64,000 nt of DNA from Acidobacteriota bacterium (GTDB lineage: Bacteria; Actinomycetota; Acidimicrobiia; Acidimicrobiales; Ilumatobacteraceae), in the NCBI GenBank assembly GCA_018970175.1, contig JAGWWV010000003.1, forward strand, positions 1 to 64,000, read 5' to 3'. The notes beneath the pieces are model-generated. The model had not been told where the DNA came from, made no database searches, and worked only from the letters and a program-made list of their open reading frames with translations. Of the stretch, positions 25,987 through 34,443 are shown in pieces. Both the position numbers and the translations under genes were made by a program. How positions within the stretch are numbered: the stretch's first letter is position 1; the number at the start of each line of letters is the position of its first letter.

Positions 25987-26957
25987 CAGGCCACCTGCAT
26001 CGCGGCCGGAACGCGCACGACGCTCGGCCATTCGTAGAGACGTTCGATCACTTCGCGGGTGGAATGTCGCGGCGCAAAGTGAATGAGGTGCGCGTTGTCG
26101 CTGGGGTAGGCGAGGCGACCGTGCTGCAACATCTCGACGACGTGGTCGGGCACGGGTGCACCGACCAGATTGGCGAGTCGGCGTGTCGCCCACCATCCGG
26201 GCCCGACAACGGGAACGGGAACCCTTCGACCCATCTGTGCCGCGCGACGAGCAGTAATCGTTCCTTCGGCGGCCACGTTGATCGCGCCATCAAAGCGATG
26301 GTTCGCAGCGAGGCTGAACGCAAGTGCCGCGTCGTGGTCTTCGATCACCGTGAACGGAGGGTCGGAGGGCAGGAGAAATGGAACGGCTGGCAACCGCAAC
26401 AACCGACCGAGCGGACTGGGTACGTGTGCACCAAGAACCGACGCGAGCCGCAGATTGGCAACTGCAACACCACGCGAAGCGCGCAGGTCGGCTGCTTGCT
26501 GTTCGAGAAACTGGAGCATGCGGCCAAACCGCGACGCGGGAGCAGGTTTTGTTGCATCGTTGGGCGTCAGAGGGGCGTGGCTTCGTGTGCCGTACACCTC
26601 GAGACCCGAGCGAACAATGACAGCTTCGAGCGAGGGTGCTTGATGTGCCGCATCGAAAACCGAGCGGCCAACGTCGGCCGTGGTGCGTTCGGCTTCATCG
26701 GGTGAGAGACGGGCATTCGGCTCCCACACACCCAAGTGAACGATGACGTGCGGAGCGAAGTCGAGGATGATTTGGGAAACCGCGGCCGTGCGGTTCAGTG
26801 CAATGCGGCGAAAGTCGGTCCGACGCAGGCGTCGCCGTGGTGGGTCGGCGTCGACGCCGAGGATTGGTCCGACCCACGAGGCTTCTTCGAGCATCGAAGT
26901 TGCGAGGGAGCCCAGTTCACCGCCGCAGCCAGTGACGAGAACCTTCTGCCCGGCCAT
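25986..26957 (-). CDS. NAD-dependent epimerase/dehydratase family protein
   Basis: The 323-aa extended SDR protein begins VLVTGCGGELGSLAT, an NAD-binding glycine motif. The middle has EAVIVRSGLEVYG, in place of the usual YxxxK region, followed by RFGRMLQFLEQ. A C-terminal substrate domain follows (GAINVAAEGTIT). Similar proteins act on nucleotide sugars or as ubiquinone/lipid-related assembly factors. The active-site Lys is not obvious, so enzymatic activity is uncertain. It follows the phosphatase-like gene by 4 bases. Confidence 0.75.
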   Translation of the reverse strand: MAGQKVLVTGCGGELGSLATSMLEEASWVGPILGVDADPPRRRLRRTDFRRIALNRTAAVSQIILDFAPHVIVHLGVWEPNARLSPDEAERTTADVGRSVFDAAHQAPSLEAVIVRSGLEVYGTRSHAPLTPNDATKPAPASRFGRMLQFLEQQAADLRASRGVAVANLRLASVLGAHVPSPLGRLLRLPAVPFLLPSDPPFTVIEDHDAALAFSLAANHRFDGAINVAAEGTITARRAAQMGRRVPVPVVGPGWWATRRLANLVGAPVPDHVVEMLQHGRLAYPSDNAHLIHFAPRHSTREVIERLYEWPSVVRVPAAMQVA

Positions 26958-26961
26958 CGGG

Positions 26962-27474
26962 TCACCGCAATTCGTGGACTCGAAGAATCAGTTCACGTGC
27001 GAACGGGTCGAGTTGCCGTCCGGCGATGCGTTCGGTGATGGTGATTGCGCCGGAGGTGTCGTCGATGAGGCCGCTCCAACGGATGTAGCCACCCATGATT
27101 CCGATGATGCGATCGCCGACTTCCTCGGCGTGAACGAGGATCTTCGCGTCGCCCGTGAGCAGGTTCTGTAGCTCCGTGTAGAACGACCTGAGCCACGCAT
27201 CGATGTCATCGGCGCCCGTGAGCGGCCGGTGAAGATAGGGAAGATTGAGTTCGTCGTAGTTGTGCAGGTTGTGGGGGGCACCGATGATGGAGATCACCTT
27301 GGCGAAGTTGTTTTCGCGCAACCAGATGATTTCCTCTTGTCGCCTGACCCTGCGGTGGTTCACGCCATAGCCACCGGGCCGCTCGCAGATGGCGAGGCGG
27401 TCCTTGATGATCCAAGTGAAGTTTCGGGGTTGGATCCCGAGAGCCCACTTGCCGCGCAGTTTTGGTGGCATCAC
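26962..27474 (-). CDS. Dual-specificity-phosphatase-like protein lacking the catalytic Cys
   Basis: The 170-aa protein follows the DSP fold pattern: FTWIIKDRLAICERPGG at the start, INFAKVISI-type strand (NNFAKVISIIG), NYDELNLPYLHRPLTG before the general-acid region, then KILVHAEEVGDRIIGIMGGY. That last segment aligns with the HCx5R phosphate loop, but Cys is replaced by Ala (A116) while His115 and Arg122 remain. It could be a pseudophosphatase that binds phosphorylated ligands. The start is GTG 27474 (overlapping the tilS stop) or ATG 27471. Fold assignment by eye is moderate. Confidence 0.55.
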   Translation of the reverse strand: MMPPKLRGKWALGIQPRNFTWIIKDRLAICERPGGYGVNHRRVRRQEEIIWLRENNFAKVISIIGAPHNLHNYDELNLPYLHRPLTGADDIDAWLRSFYTELQNLLTGDAKILVHAEEVGDRIIGIMGGYIRWSGLIDDTSGAITITERIAGRQLDPFARELILRVHELR

Positions 27475-28343
27475 TCCAACTCTAGACGTTGACGGCTACG
27501 AAAGACCCGTCGTCCACGGCCGATGTCACACGATGGATGGAGACCTCGTGCGACCTCGAGGACCCTCTCGACCGTTGCGGAATCGGGTGGATACGGGTTG
27601 GAGAGCCATCGACGGATGGCCCTGCGGGCAAGTGGAACGGGGGCGCGTGCGAGGCCGATTGCGTCGTGAACGTCGATCGCCGAGGCAAGTTGGTCGAGGA
27701 GATGTTCGTCGTCTGCGATCAGGTTGGCTTCACGCGCGATGATGGCGGTGACGTCGCGCTGCGCAATCTTGTCGAGCAGCGGGAGAAGTTCGTGGCGGAC
27801 CCTGTTCCGACGAAAGCGTGGGTCGACATTCGATTCGTCGTTTGCAACCGTGATGCCGAGCAGTCGGCACAAGTCGTGAGTCTCGGCGCGCCGCAGGGCG
27901 AGCAGCGGTTTGGACGGCGAACGTCTCATGCCCGCAAGGCCATCGGTGCCCGAACCCCGCATCAGGTTGAGGAGAACTGTTTCGGCCTGGTCATCGGCCG
28001 TGTGTCCCGTGAGGACTCCCTCGGGGAGGGCCGCACGACGCGTTGCCCGAGCCCGTGCCTCGAGGTTCGGACCGTCGTCAAGATTCACTCGGTGCGCAAC
28101 GAATCCGGCCCCGAGACTCCGAGAGAAGTCGGACACGAAGTCGGCTTCCATCGCCGAACCGGGACGCAGACCGTGGTCCACATGATGTGCCGTTGGATTC
28201 AGACCCGCGACGAACGCCAGATACAAGAGCGCCATCGAGTCGGGGCCACCCGACACGGCACAGTCGACCGGGCCGGCGGAAGGAAAATTGCAGCGTTTGA
28301 GCAGATCGCGAATGAAGATGGATTCGCGAACGTCGAGCGTCAT
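27471..28343 (-). CDS. tilS: tRNA(Ile)-lysidine synthase
   Basis: The 290-aa protein carries the PP-loop SGGPDS at 31-36. It also has HHVDHGLRPGSAMEADFV and VLTGHTADDQAETVLLNLMRG, plus NDESNVDPRFRRNRVRHELL, all TilS signatures. It attaches lysine to C34 of tRNA-Ile(CAU), changing its decoding from Met to Ile. The C-terminal domain is short, as in actinobacterial forms. Its ATG directly follows the stop of a 45-codon gene with no gap. The usual neighbours hpt and ftsH are absent here. Confidence 0.94.
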   Translation of the reverse strand: MTLDVRESIFIRDLLKRCNFPSAGPVDCAVSGGPDSMALLYLAFVAGLNPTAHHVDHGLRPGSAMEADFVSDFSRSLGAGFVAHRVNLDDGPNLEARARATRRAALPEGVLTGHTADDQAETVLLNLMRGSGTDGLAGMRRSPSKPLLALRRAETHDLCRLLGITVANDESNVDPRFRRNRVRHELLPLLDKIAQRDVTAIIAREANLIADDEHLLDQLASAIDVHDAIGLARAPVPLARRAIRRWLSNPYPPDSATVERVLEVARGLHPSCDIGRGRRVFRSRQRLELE

Positions 28344-28481
28344 CTATCGCTTGCGTCGCCCTGGATAGCGCGAACTGCTGACCTTTTGCACGTAACCGAG
28401 GATGACCCCCACGAGTGCTCCACCGGATGCAAGCGCGAGAACGACTCCGATCCACCAGTGCCAGGGGTTTGCTGCGATCAT
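28344..28481 (-). CDS. Small membrane protein (45 aa)
   Basis: A 46-codon frame from the ATG at 28481 to the TAG at 28344 encodes a peptide starting MIAANPWHWW, with one hydrophobic helix (IGVVLALASGGALVGVILGY) and a basic tail ending GRRKR. A GAGGGC Shine-Dalgarno-like stretch precedes the ATG. The stop is immediately followed by the tilS ATG, so the two are almost certainly co-translated. The positive-inside rule predicts a cytoplasmic C-terminus. Function unknown. Confidence 0.65.
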   Translation of the reverse strand: MIAANPWHWWIGVVLALASGGALVGVILGYVQKVSSSRYPGRRKR

Positions 28482-28550
28482 GCCCTCACTCTAGCGAGGA
28501 GGATGCGGGCACACCGATTTGCCGCCCCCGTCAATGATTCAGCGGTCATC

Positions 28551-29072
28551 TCAGGGTTCGAACGTGACGGCAACTTCGTCGATTGCACCGACGAAACGAC
28601 CGAGGAGCGACTCGAGCGAGTCGAGTTCCGTCGCGGAAAACCGACTGAGAATCTGGCTGAGTGCCTTGAGTCGGCGTTCGCTGATGATCGCATGACGCTC
28701 GCGACCGGCGGCGGTCGCACTGACCGTGACGACTCGACCATCACTCGGCAATGCGCTGCGCTCTGCAAGGTGAAGTTTTTCGAGTCGCTGAATCGCGCGG
28801 GTTGCAGTGGACGGATCGACGCGGAGCGCCTCGGCGAGGTCCCCCATGCGCCAACTTTCACGCTCGACGAGCAGATCGAGAGTGTCGACCTGGCCCGGGT
28901 CGAGGGCCGAGTCCCCCTCGCCAAAGAGCTTGTCGCGGAGGCGGTCGGCGACCGCGCCACGACGCAGCTCGCGCCACGAGAAACCAATACTGGCGAGAAC
29001 GTTGATGTCGGGAATCTGCGACTCGGTGGGCACCGAAACCGCGGGGACTGCTGGCTGGGGGGTGCTGCTCAT
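28551..29072 (-). CDS. MarR family transcriptional regulator
   Basis: The 173-aa protein has the winged helix typical of MarR: QVDTLDLLVERES, WRMGDLAEALRVDPSTATRA (recognition helix region), then LPSDGRVVTVSATAAGRE as the wing. The C-terminal helix for dimerisation follows. The second Met (29072) is taken as the start; GTG 29090 would add six residues. It is divergent from the secreted-protein gene at 29172, which is a candidate target. Confidence 0.85.
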   Translation of the reverse strand: MSSTPQPAVPAVSVPTESQIPDINVLASIGFSWRELRRGAVADRLRDKLFGEGDSALDPGQVDTLDLLVERESWRMGDLAEALRVDPSTATRAIQRLEKLHLAERSALPSDGRVVTVSATAAGRERHAIISERRLKALSQILSRFSATELDSLESLLGRFVGAIDEVAVTFEP

Positions 29073-29171
29073 GAGTGAAACGCTAGCCACCCCCCGCGTC
29101 GGAGGCGTGTCGCAGCCGAAAAATTCTTGGTCAATTTCAGGTAAGTTTTACGCAAGAAAAAGGAGCGAATC

Positions 29172-30353
29172 ATGAACATTCGCAAGTTTCTCGCAGGGCT
29201 CACTGCCGTTGCAGTCGTTTCTGGTGCGCTGCCGTCACTGTCAGTCGTGGCCGGATCGCCACTTCCGGCGGGGGCAGGCGACTTCGTTCCCACCGTCGAT
29301 CTTGCGGCGACGCTCTCCGACCTCGCGCAGCTAGCAAATACTCAGTGCAATGTTGTGTCGAGCAATGTCACCAGCCTTCCCGTGGGTGAACCGTTCTCGT
29401 TGCCCGTCGACCCGATGAAGGGTTTGCTTCTCGTCAACGGCTTGAAGTCACGCGCCGACTCTGCGGTGGCGATGGCGTGTACTCCCGCAATCTCGATGGC
29501 GGGAACCGAGCGGACCGTCACGGGCACCATCACCAGCCAGGCGTTGGGTGCGTCAGGCACGTTCACATTGGCATGCACGTTCGAACAGAATCTGAAGGTG
29601 ACCGCTGATCTCGTGGCGGGTCTCGGACTCGCCAAGGGAGCGTCCGTCACCGTGAAGTCCGCGGACAAGACCATCCCGATGACGTGTTCGATGTCGGCGA
29701 CGTTGTCGGACGGAACATCGATGTCCGGGACCGTCGATGGTGTCGCAAAGGTCGGATCCGACAACTCGGATGCCTGTGTTGGTGACGGTCAATTGTCGTG
29801 TGTACCTCTGGCGATCGACGCCAATGTCAATGTCACGTCGACGACGGGCAAGCTCAGTGGATTCACGGGAAAGGGCACCTACTCGTTGAAGCCCTCTTTC
29901 ACCATCGCGAAATTGAACGATGAACTCGGCAATTTGAAGAACTTCATCGGCAAGCAATCGGTCGGCGCGTTCTCGGTTGTCTCGCGCCGCTTCGTTCCAC
30001 GGGCGGTGCCCACTGCGGGAACGATGAAGATCGACTTTGCACCCGGCGCGGCCAGGACCGACATCGTTCACCCGGCAGTGCGCGATGGCGTGTCGATGCT
30101 CGCGGAAGGGTCGTATCTCGCGGCGGCTGGTCCGCGCTCGACGAAGTGCGTGTTCGCTGTTTCGCGCGCGAAGAAATCGTTCACCCTCGCGACCGTCACC
30201 TCATCTGCAACCGGTGTGACCCCAACAAAGTCGGTGACCACCACCCAGTTGACCCGCTTGAAGAAAGCGCTCGGCGTGAAGAGCGGCGCGAAATTGACAT
30301 TGAACGCCACCTGCGGGGCGACGAAGGCCTCGCAGTCCGTGACTCTTGGCTGA
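29172..30353 (+). CDS. Secreted protein of unknown function
   Basis: The 393-aa protein has a clear signal peptide (MNIRKFLAGLTAVAVVSGAL, cleavage near 33-36). AGGAG lies 7 bases upstream of the ATG. The mature part is Thr/Ser/Val-rich with regularly spaced Cys residues (for example NTQCNVV, VAMACTP, FTLACTF, IPMTCSM), suggesting repeated beta domains with disulfides. No known enzyme motif is visible. It is transcribed divergently from the MarR gene, with about 100 bases between them. Confidence 0.75.
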   Translation: MNIRKFLAGLTAVAVVSGALPSLSVVAGSPLPAGAGDFVPTVDLAATLSDLAQLANTQCNVVSSNVTSLPVGEPFSLPVDPMKGLLLVNGLKSRADSAVAMACTPAISMAGTERTVTGTITSQALGASGTFTLACTFEQNLKVTADLVAGLGLAKGASVTVKSADKTIPMTCSMSATLSDGTSMSGTVDGVAKVGSDNSDACVGDGQLSCVPLAIDANVNVTSTTGKLSGFTGKGTYSLKPSFTIAKLNDELGNLKNFIGKQSVGAFSVVSRRFVPRAVPTAGTMKIDFAPGAARTDIVHPAVRDGVSMLAEGSYLAAAGPRSTKCVFAVSRAKKSFTLATVTSSATGVTPTKSVTTTQLTRLKKALGVKSGAKLTLNATCGATKASQSVTLG

Positions 30354-30361
30354 CGCGCGGT

Positions 30362-30949
30362 TCAGCGCATGATGACGGCGTCGGGTCCCCACGGGACCAC
30401 CTCGCCCGGCTCCTGAAAACGGTCGGGGAGTTCCTCGATCATGTTGAGAGTTGCCGCAAAACGACCGATGCCGACGAACAGTGCGACGTTGAAACCGAGT
30501 TCGATGATTTCGGCCTCGGTGAAGTGTTCCTTCAGAAGGTCGTAGAAGGCATCGTCGATCGCCAGGTGGTTCGTGGCAAACAGTTCGCCGAAGCGAATGG
30601 CAACGCGCTCACGCTCGGTGATGCCGTCGGCCTCCATCGGCTTTTCGAGCGAACAGACGAGGTCTTCGTTCAGGCCGTCGGCGAGCGCGTCGGGGTAACG
30701 GATCGCCATGCAGCTACGGCACTGGTTGTGGAACGCCACGCGAAGTCGAACGAGTTCGATGAGCCTCGGTGGCAACGTGCGGTGGATCTTCAACGACGCG
30801 GCGAAGGCCGACATGCCCTTCGTCATTTCGGGTGCGTGCGCGAAGATTCGCGTGAGACCGAGTTCGAGGGGCGTCTTGTCATCGGCGCGCGACATCTTGC
30901 GGATGTCTTCGGGCAGTTCTTCGACCGAGAGCTTGCGAAGGCGTGTCAT
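30362..30949 (-). CDS. Carboxymuconolactone decarboxylase family protein (AhpD-like)
   Basis: The 195-aa all-helical protein contains the CxxC motif CRSCMAIRYPDA preceded by LIELVRLRVAFHNQ, typical of AhpD-like/CMD proteins. ERERVAIRFGELFATNH follows. AhpD-like members use the CxxC pair for peroxidase or thiol-disulfide chemistry; true decarboxylases lack it. It is convergent with the secreted-protein gene and downstream of an alpha/beta hydrolase gene on the same strand. Confidence 0.82.
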   Translation of the reverse strand: MTRLRKLSVEELPEDIRKMSRADDKTPLELGLTRIFAHAPEMTKGMSAFAASLKIHRTLPPRLIELVRLRVAFHNQCRSCMAIRYPDALADGLNEDLVCSLEKPMEADGITERERVAIRFGELFATNHLAIDDAFYDLLKEHFTEAEIIELGFNVALFVGIGRFAATLNMIEELPDRFQEPGEVVPWGPDAVIMR

Positions 30950-30990
30950 GCCCGAACTTTAGAAGATTCGCCGACGGTTGTGAACCGCCG

Positions 30991-31914
30991 TCACTTGCCG
31001 CCGCGAACCCGTCCGAAAAAGTCGGAAATGGCCGTGATTTGGGTGTCCAGCGTGGCTCGCCACGTGTCGCGGAATCCGGGGGGTGACTCCGCTGCGATGG
31101 ATTCGAGATAGTCGACGACGAGTTGGGGGACGTCGGCGATCGTCGGCAGGACCTCCATGTAGTAGGAGAAGTCGCTGCAGGCTTGGTGGCCACCGTGTGC
31201 GAGGTCGACGCGTCGATGTCGATCGTCCCGCTTGGTGAGGCGGGACCACAGAGGGTCGGCATCCGTCGAGGGGGGAGTCGTTGTGTCGCCGGTTCCGACG
31301 AGAAGAAGCGCCGGTACCGAAACTCGGTCGATCAGCTCGTTGGGGAGAGTGCGCGTGTACGCCTGTGCACCGGCAATGGCGCGGATGCGAATGTCGCCGT
31401 CGAGTCCGTGGATACCGGTGTGGCTGATGATGGCCGTGAGGCCTCCGTAACTGTGGCCGGCGACGAACACGGACGATTCGTCGACGTGCGTCGGCGAAAT
31501 TGGGGCGATGTGTCCCGCAAGAGTTGCGTCGATGAGATGACGAACGTCGCCGAGGCGTTGGCATTCGTTCGTGATGTCGTCGACATTCGCCCCGGTGAGC
31601 CAGTCGAACAACGTGTCTCCGGTGTGGTCGGCAGATACGACGATGTAGCCATTGGCGGCCAAGCCTTCGCACAGCTTCGTGTAGATGTGGCGCAGTCCGG
31701 TGCGTCCGTGCGACCAGACGATCACGGGGTGACGTCCGGCTGAGGGCGGTGACGATTCGAGGGCGATCGGTGAGTCGAATCCGACACCGGGCAGGAGGTC
31801 GTAACGCGTCGAGGTGTTGCCGTGTTGATCGGTCGGGTACCACGCCTCGACCGTGAGGGAACGCCCATCACGGGTGTCATCGCGAATGGCAACTGTGACG
31901 TGACCGACGGCCAT
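30991..31914 (-). CDS. Alpha/beta hydrolase (PAF-acetylhydrolase/dienelactone-hydrolase-like)
   Basis: The 307-aa protein from ATG 31914 begins with a beta-rich cap (VEAWYPTDQ) typical of platelet-activating-factor acetylhydrolase-like esterases. HPVIVWSHGRTG (oxyanion loop), VFVAGHSYGGLTAI (nucleophile elbow, Ser) and a catalytic His in HGGHQACSDF follow. Substrate unknown; ester hydrolysis is likely. It is divergent from the SDR gene, with 22 bases between start codons. Confidence 0.8.
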   Translation of the reverse strand: MAVGHVTVAIRDDTRDGRSLTVEAWYPTDQHGNTSTRYDLLPGVGFDSPIALESSPPSAGRHPVIVWSHGRTGLRHIYTKLCEGLAANGYIVVSADHTGDTLFDWLTGANVDDITNECQRLGDVRHLIDATLAGHIAPISPTHVDESSVFVAGHSYGGLTAIISHTGIHGLDGDIRIRAIAGAQAYTRTLPNELIDRVSVPALLLVGTGDTTTPPSTDADPLWSRLTKRDDRHRRVDLAHGGHQACSDFSYYMEVLPTIADVPQLVVDYLESIAAESPPGFRDTWRATLDTQITAISDFFGRVRGGK

Positions 31915-31936
31915 GGGGGAACAGTAACGTCTCGTC

Positions 31937-32674
31937 ATGGCTGAATTCACGGGGAAAGTCGCAATCGTCACCGGATCATCGAGTGGAATCGGTGAGGCAA
32001 TCGCCCGACGCTTGGGTGGGCTGGGTGCGACGGTGGTCGTCAACTCGGGCTCGTCGGTCGAGGCCGGCACACGGGTCGCCGGGTCGATCGGTGGCGGCGC
32101 CGTCTACATGCAGGGGGACATTTCGAAGAAGGACGACTGCGCTCGCCTCATCGACGAGACGGTCGCCAAGTTCGGCAGGCTCGACATTCTCGTCAACAAC
32201 GCCGGGTGGACGACACCGGTGCCGCATCACGATCTCGACGCTCTGACCGACGAAATCTTCATGAAGACATTCGAAGTGAACGTCTATGGAACGTGGTGGT
32301 TGAGCAAACTGGCGGTGCCACACCTGAAGAAATCCGACGACGGCAACATCGTCAACATCACGTCGATTGCCGGTGTGCGTCAGGTTGGTAGCTCGATGGC
32401 GTACTCGATGACAAAGGCGGCCCTCAACCAGATGACGAAACTCATGGCGAAGAGTTGTTGGCCGGTGCGCGTGAACGCCGTCGCACCCGGGCTCATCGCG
32501 ACGCCCTGGACCGAGGATTGGGGCCCACAACACCAGGCGGTCAGCGCGATGGCGCCACTCAAGCGGTCGGGAACACCCGACGATTGTGCCGAGGCGACAC
32601 TTGGTCTGTTGCGCAGCCGCTACGCAACCGGCCAGATCTTCGTCGTCGACGGCGGCCTGACGCTCGTGTCCTGA
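31937..32674 (+). CDS. Short-chain dehydrogenase/reductase
   Basis: The 245-aa classical SDR has the cofactor motif TGSSSGIG near the N-terminus, the NNAG motif, catalytic Ser in NITSIAG and the YxxxK motif YSMTK, and ends GQIFVVDGGLTLVS. These enzymes oxidise or reduce alcohol/ketone groups with NAD(P). It is the only plus-strand gene in the surrounding catabolic block. It is convergent with the D-aminoacylase gene, 7 bases apart. Confidence 0.92.
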   Translation: MAEFTGKVAIVTGSSSGIGEAIARRLGGLGATVVVNSGSSVEAGTRVAGSIGGGAVYMQGDISKKDDCARLIDETVAKFGRLDILVNNAGWTTPVPHHDLDALTDEIFMKTFEVNVYGTWWLSKLAVPHLKKSDDGNIVNITSIAGVRQVGSSMAYSMTKAALNQMTKLMAKSCWPVRVNAVAPGLIATPWTEDWGPQHQAVSAMAPLKRSGTPDDCAEATLGLLRSRYATGQIFVVDGGLTLVS

Positions 32675-32681
32675 TCGTCGG

Positions 32682-34433
32682 TCAGCGACTGCGAACGAGT
32701 CGTCCCGGACGTTCGCCGGTGTCGCTGTCGTCGAGGCGAGTCACGGTGCCGTTCACGAGCGTTGCCTTGTAGCCGGTCGACGGTTGCAGAACCCGGGAAC
32801 CGCCGGCAGGCAGGTCGTGTCGAACGAACGGCGCCTGAATCGTGAGGTTGTCGAAGTCGATGACGTTCAGATCGGCGCGCTTGCCGACCTCGATCGAACC
32901 ACGATCGTTGAGGCCGTAGAGATCGGCGTTGTTTTTCGAGAGTTTGTTGACCGCGAATTCGATACCGATGCGGGGACCGCGCGACCGATCACGCACCCAG
33001 TGCGTGAGATGGAACGTCGGCATCGTGCAGTCGCAGATGAAGTTCACATGGGCTCCTGCGTCGGACAGACCCGTCACGGTGTCGGGATGAAGCAACATCT
33101 CGTGACTCGCATCGAGATTGGCCTTTGCAAAGTTCGAACCAAAAATCGCGTAGAACTCCCGACCTTCGTTTTCGAGAAGAAGGTCGTACATCAGCGACTC
33201 GGCGGTGACGCCGAGTCGACGTGCCCGGCCGACAACCGATTCGTCCCGAAGCGGTTCGTAGTTGATGGGGAAGGTGAGCGGGAACGTCGCGTTCAATGCG
33301 CGCGCATACAACCCGACGACGGCCTGCATCGAACCCGCGTTCTCGGACGGCACGCTTCGGTCGGCGAGAACGGCCGCCTTGACTTCCGGCTTGCGCATCT
33401 CGCGAACGCGCTCGGCTATCGGCAGATGAGCGAGGTCGCGCAGGTATGTCGCCTTGCGCATGAACATGTGGTACGTGCCGAGACTGGTCATCACCGTGAC
33501 GGCGCGCGGAGCAATCTGCGGGCGGAGCTTCGCACCACGGGCGTTTTCTGCACTGACGGTCTCGAGAACTTCGCGCCAGTGATCGACGTCCTCTGCGATC
33601 TGAATCGTGGTGAAGGTGATCGGGCGACCGCTCTTGCGTGACACGTCGGCCAGCATCATCACTTCTTCGACGGGCTTTGCGCGTTCGCCACCGAGGGCCT
33701 CGAGAGCGCCGACGGTTCCGGCAGGGATTGCTTCGAACACGCCGCGTCCCATTGCCGTGGCGATCGCCGTGAGTTCCCCGTCGGCGGCAAAGGTCCCGGG
33801 CACCGGAGTGCCGGACAACGAACGGTGTCCGATCGTGCGTGATGTCGAGAACCCGAGCGCACCGGCGTCCATCGCCTCACCGACGAGGCGGGCCATCGCC
33901 GAGATTTCGTCGGGGGTGGCATCGAGGTTGTCGACCCCACGTTGGCCCATCGCGTAGAAACGCAGTGCACCGTGTGCGACCTGCGTGCCGATGTCGATCG
34001 CGTAGCGACGCGTGGCGAGGTAGTCGAGGTACTGCGGGAACGTTTCCCACGCCCCCCACGGGATTCCCTCGGCGAGCGCGCTTCCGGGGATGTCTTCGAC
34101 GCCCTCCATCAATTCGATGAGCGGCGCCTCTTCGCCCGGTCGGACGGGTGCAAACCCGACACCGCAATTGCCCATGACAAGCGTGGTGACGCCGTTGGTG
34201 GCGGACGGTTCGAGGTCTTCGTCCCACGTGACCTGACCGTCGTAGTGCGTGTGGACGTCGACCCAGCCCGGCGTGACGACCATGCCGTCGGCGTCGATAC
34301 GACGTTTCGCGTCCCCCGATGCCTCGGCGCCGACCGCGGTGATGATGCCGTTGGAAATGGCGACGTCACCTGTGAAGGCCGGTGCCCCGGTGCCGTCGAC
34401 GATGGTTCCCCCACTGATCACGATGTCGTGCAT
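32682..34433 (-). CDS. N-acyl-D-amino-acid deacylase family amidohydrolase
   Basis: The 583-aa amidohydrolase has DVHTHYDGQ (metal-binding HxH), a DLVMGNCGVGF-type segment (TTLVMGNCGVGFAP), and GFSTSRTIGHRS and SDAGAHVNFICD (metal-binding Asp). It ends with the re-formed beta-sandwich (GKRADLNVIDF). The family hydrolyses N-acyl-D-amino acids or related cyclic amides. It is the last gene of a four-gene minus-strand run (ligase, DapB-like, FAD oxidase, this gene), which points to a degradative pathway for an amide or amine. Confidence 0.88.
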   Translation of the reverse strand: MHDIVISGGTIVDGTGAPAFTGDVAISNGIITAVGAEASGDAKRRIDADGMVVTPGWVDVHTHYDGQVTWDEDLEPSATNGVTTLVMGNCGVGFAPVRPGEEAPLIELMEGVEDIPGSALAEGIPWGAWETFPQYLDYLATRRYAIDIGTQVAHGALRFYAMGQRGVDNLDATPDEISAMARLVGEAMDAGALGFSTSRTIGHRSLSGTPVPGTFAADGELTAIATAMGRGVFEAIPAGTVGALEALGGERAKPVEEVMMLADVSRKSGRPITFTTIQIAEDVDHWREVLETVSAENARGAKLRPQIAPRAVTVMTSLGTYHMFMRKATYLRDLAHLPIAERVREMRKPEVKAAVLADRSVPSENAGSMQAVVGLYARALNATFPLTFPINYEPLRDESVVGRARRLGVTAESLMYDLLLENEGREFYAIFGSNFAKANLDASHEMLLHPDTVTGLSDAGAHVNFICDCTMPTFHLTHWVRDRSRGPRIGIEFAVNKLSKNNADLYGLNDRGSIEVGKRADLNVIDFDNLTIQAPFVRHDLPAGGSRVLQPSTGYKATLVNGTVTRLDDSDTGERPGRLVRSR

Positions 34434-34443
34434 GGGCGAAAAA

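Noticed and set aside
27489-29078. 529-aa plus-strand open frame
   Set aside because: Antisense across tilS, the 45-aa peptide and the MarR gene; no recognisable motif.
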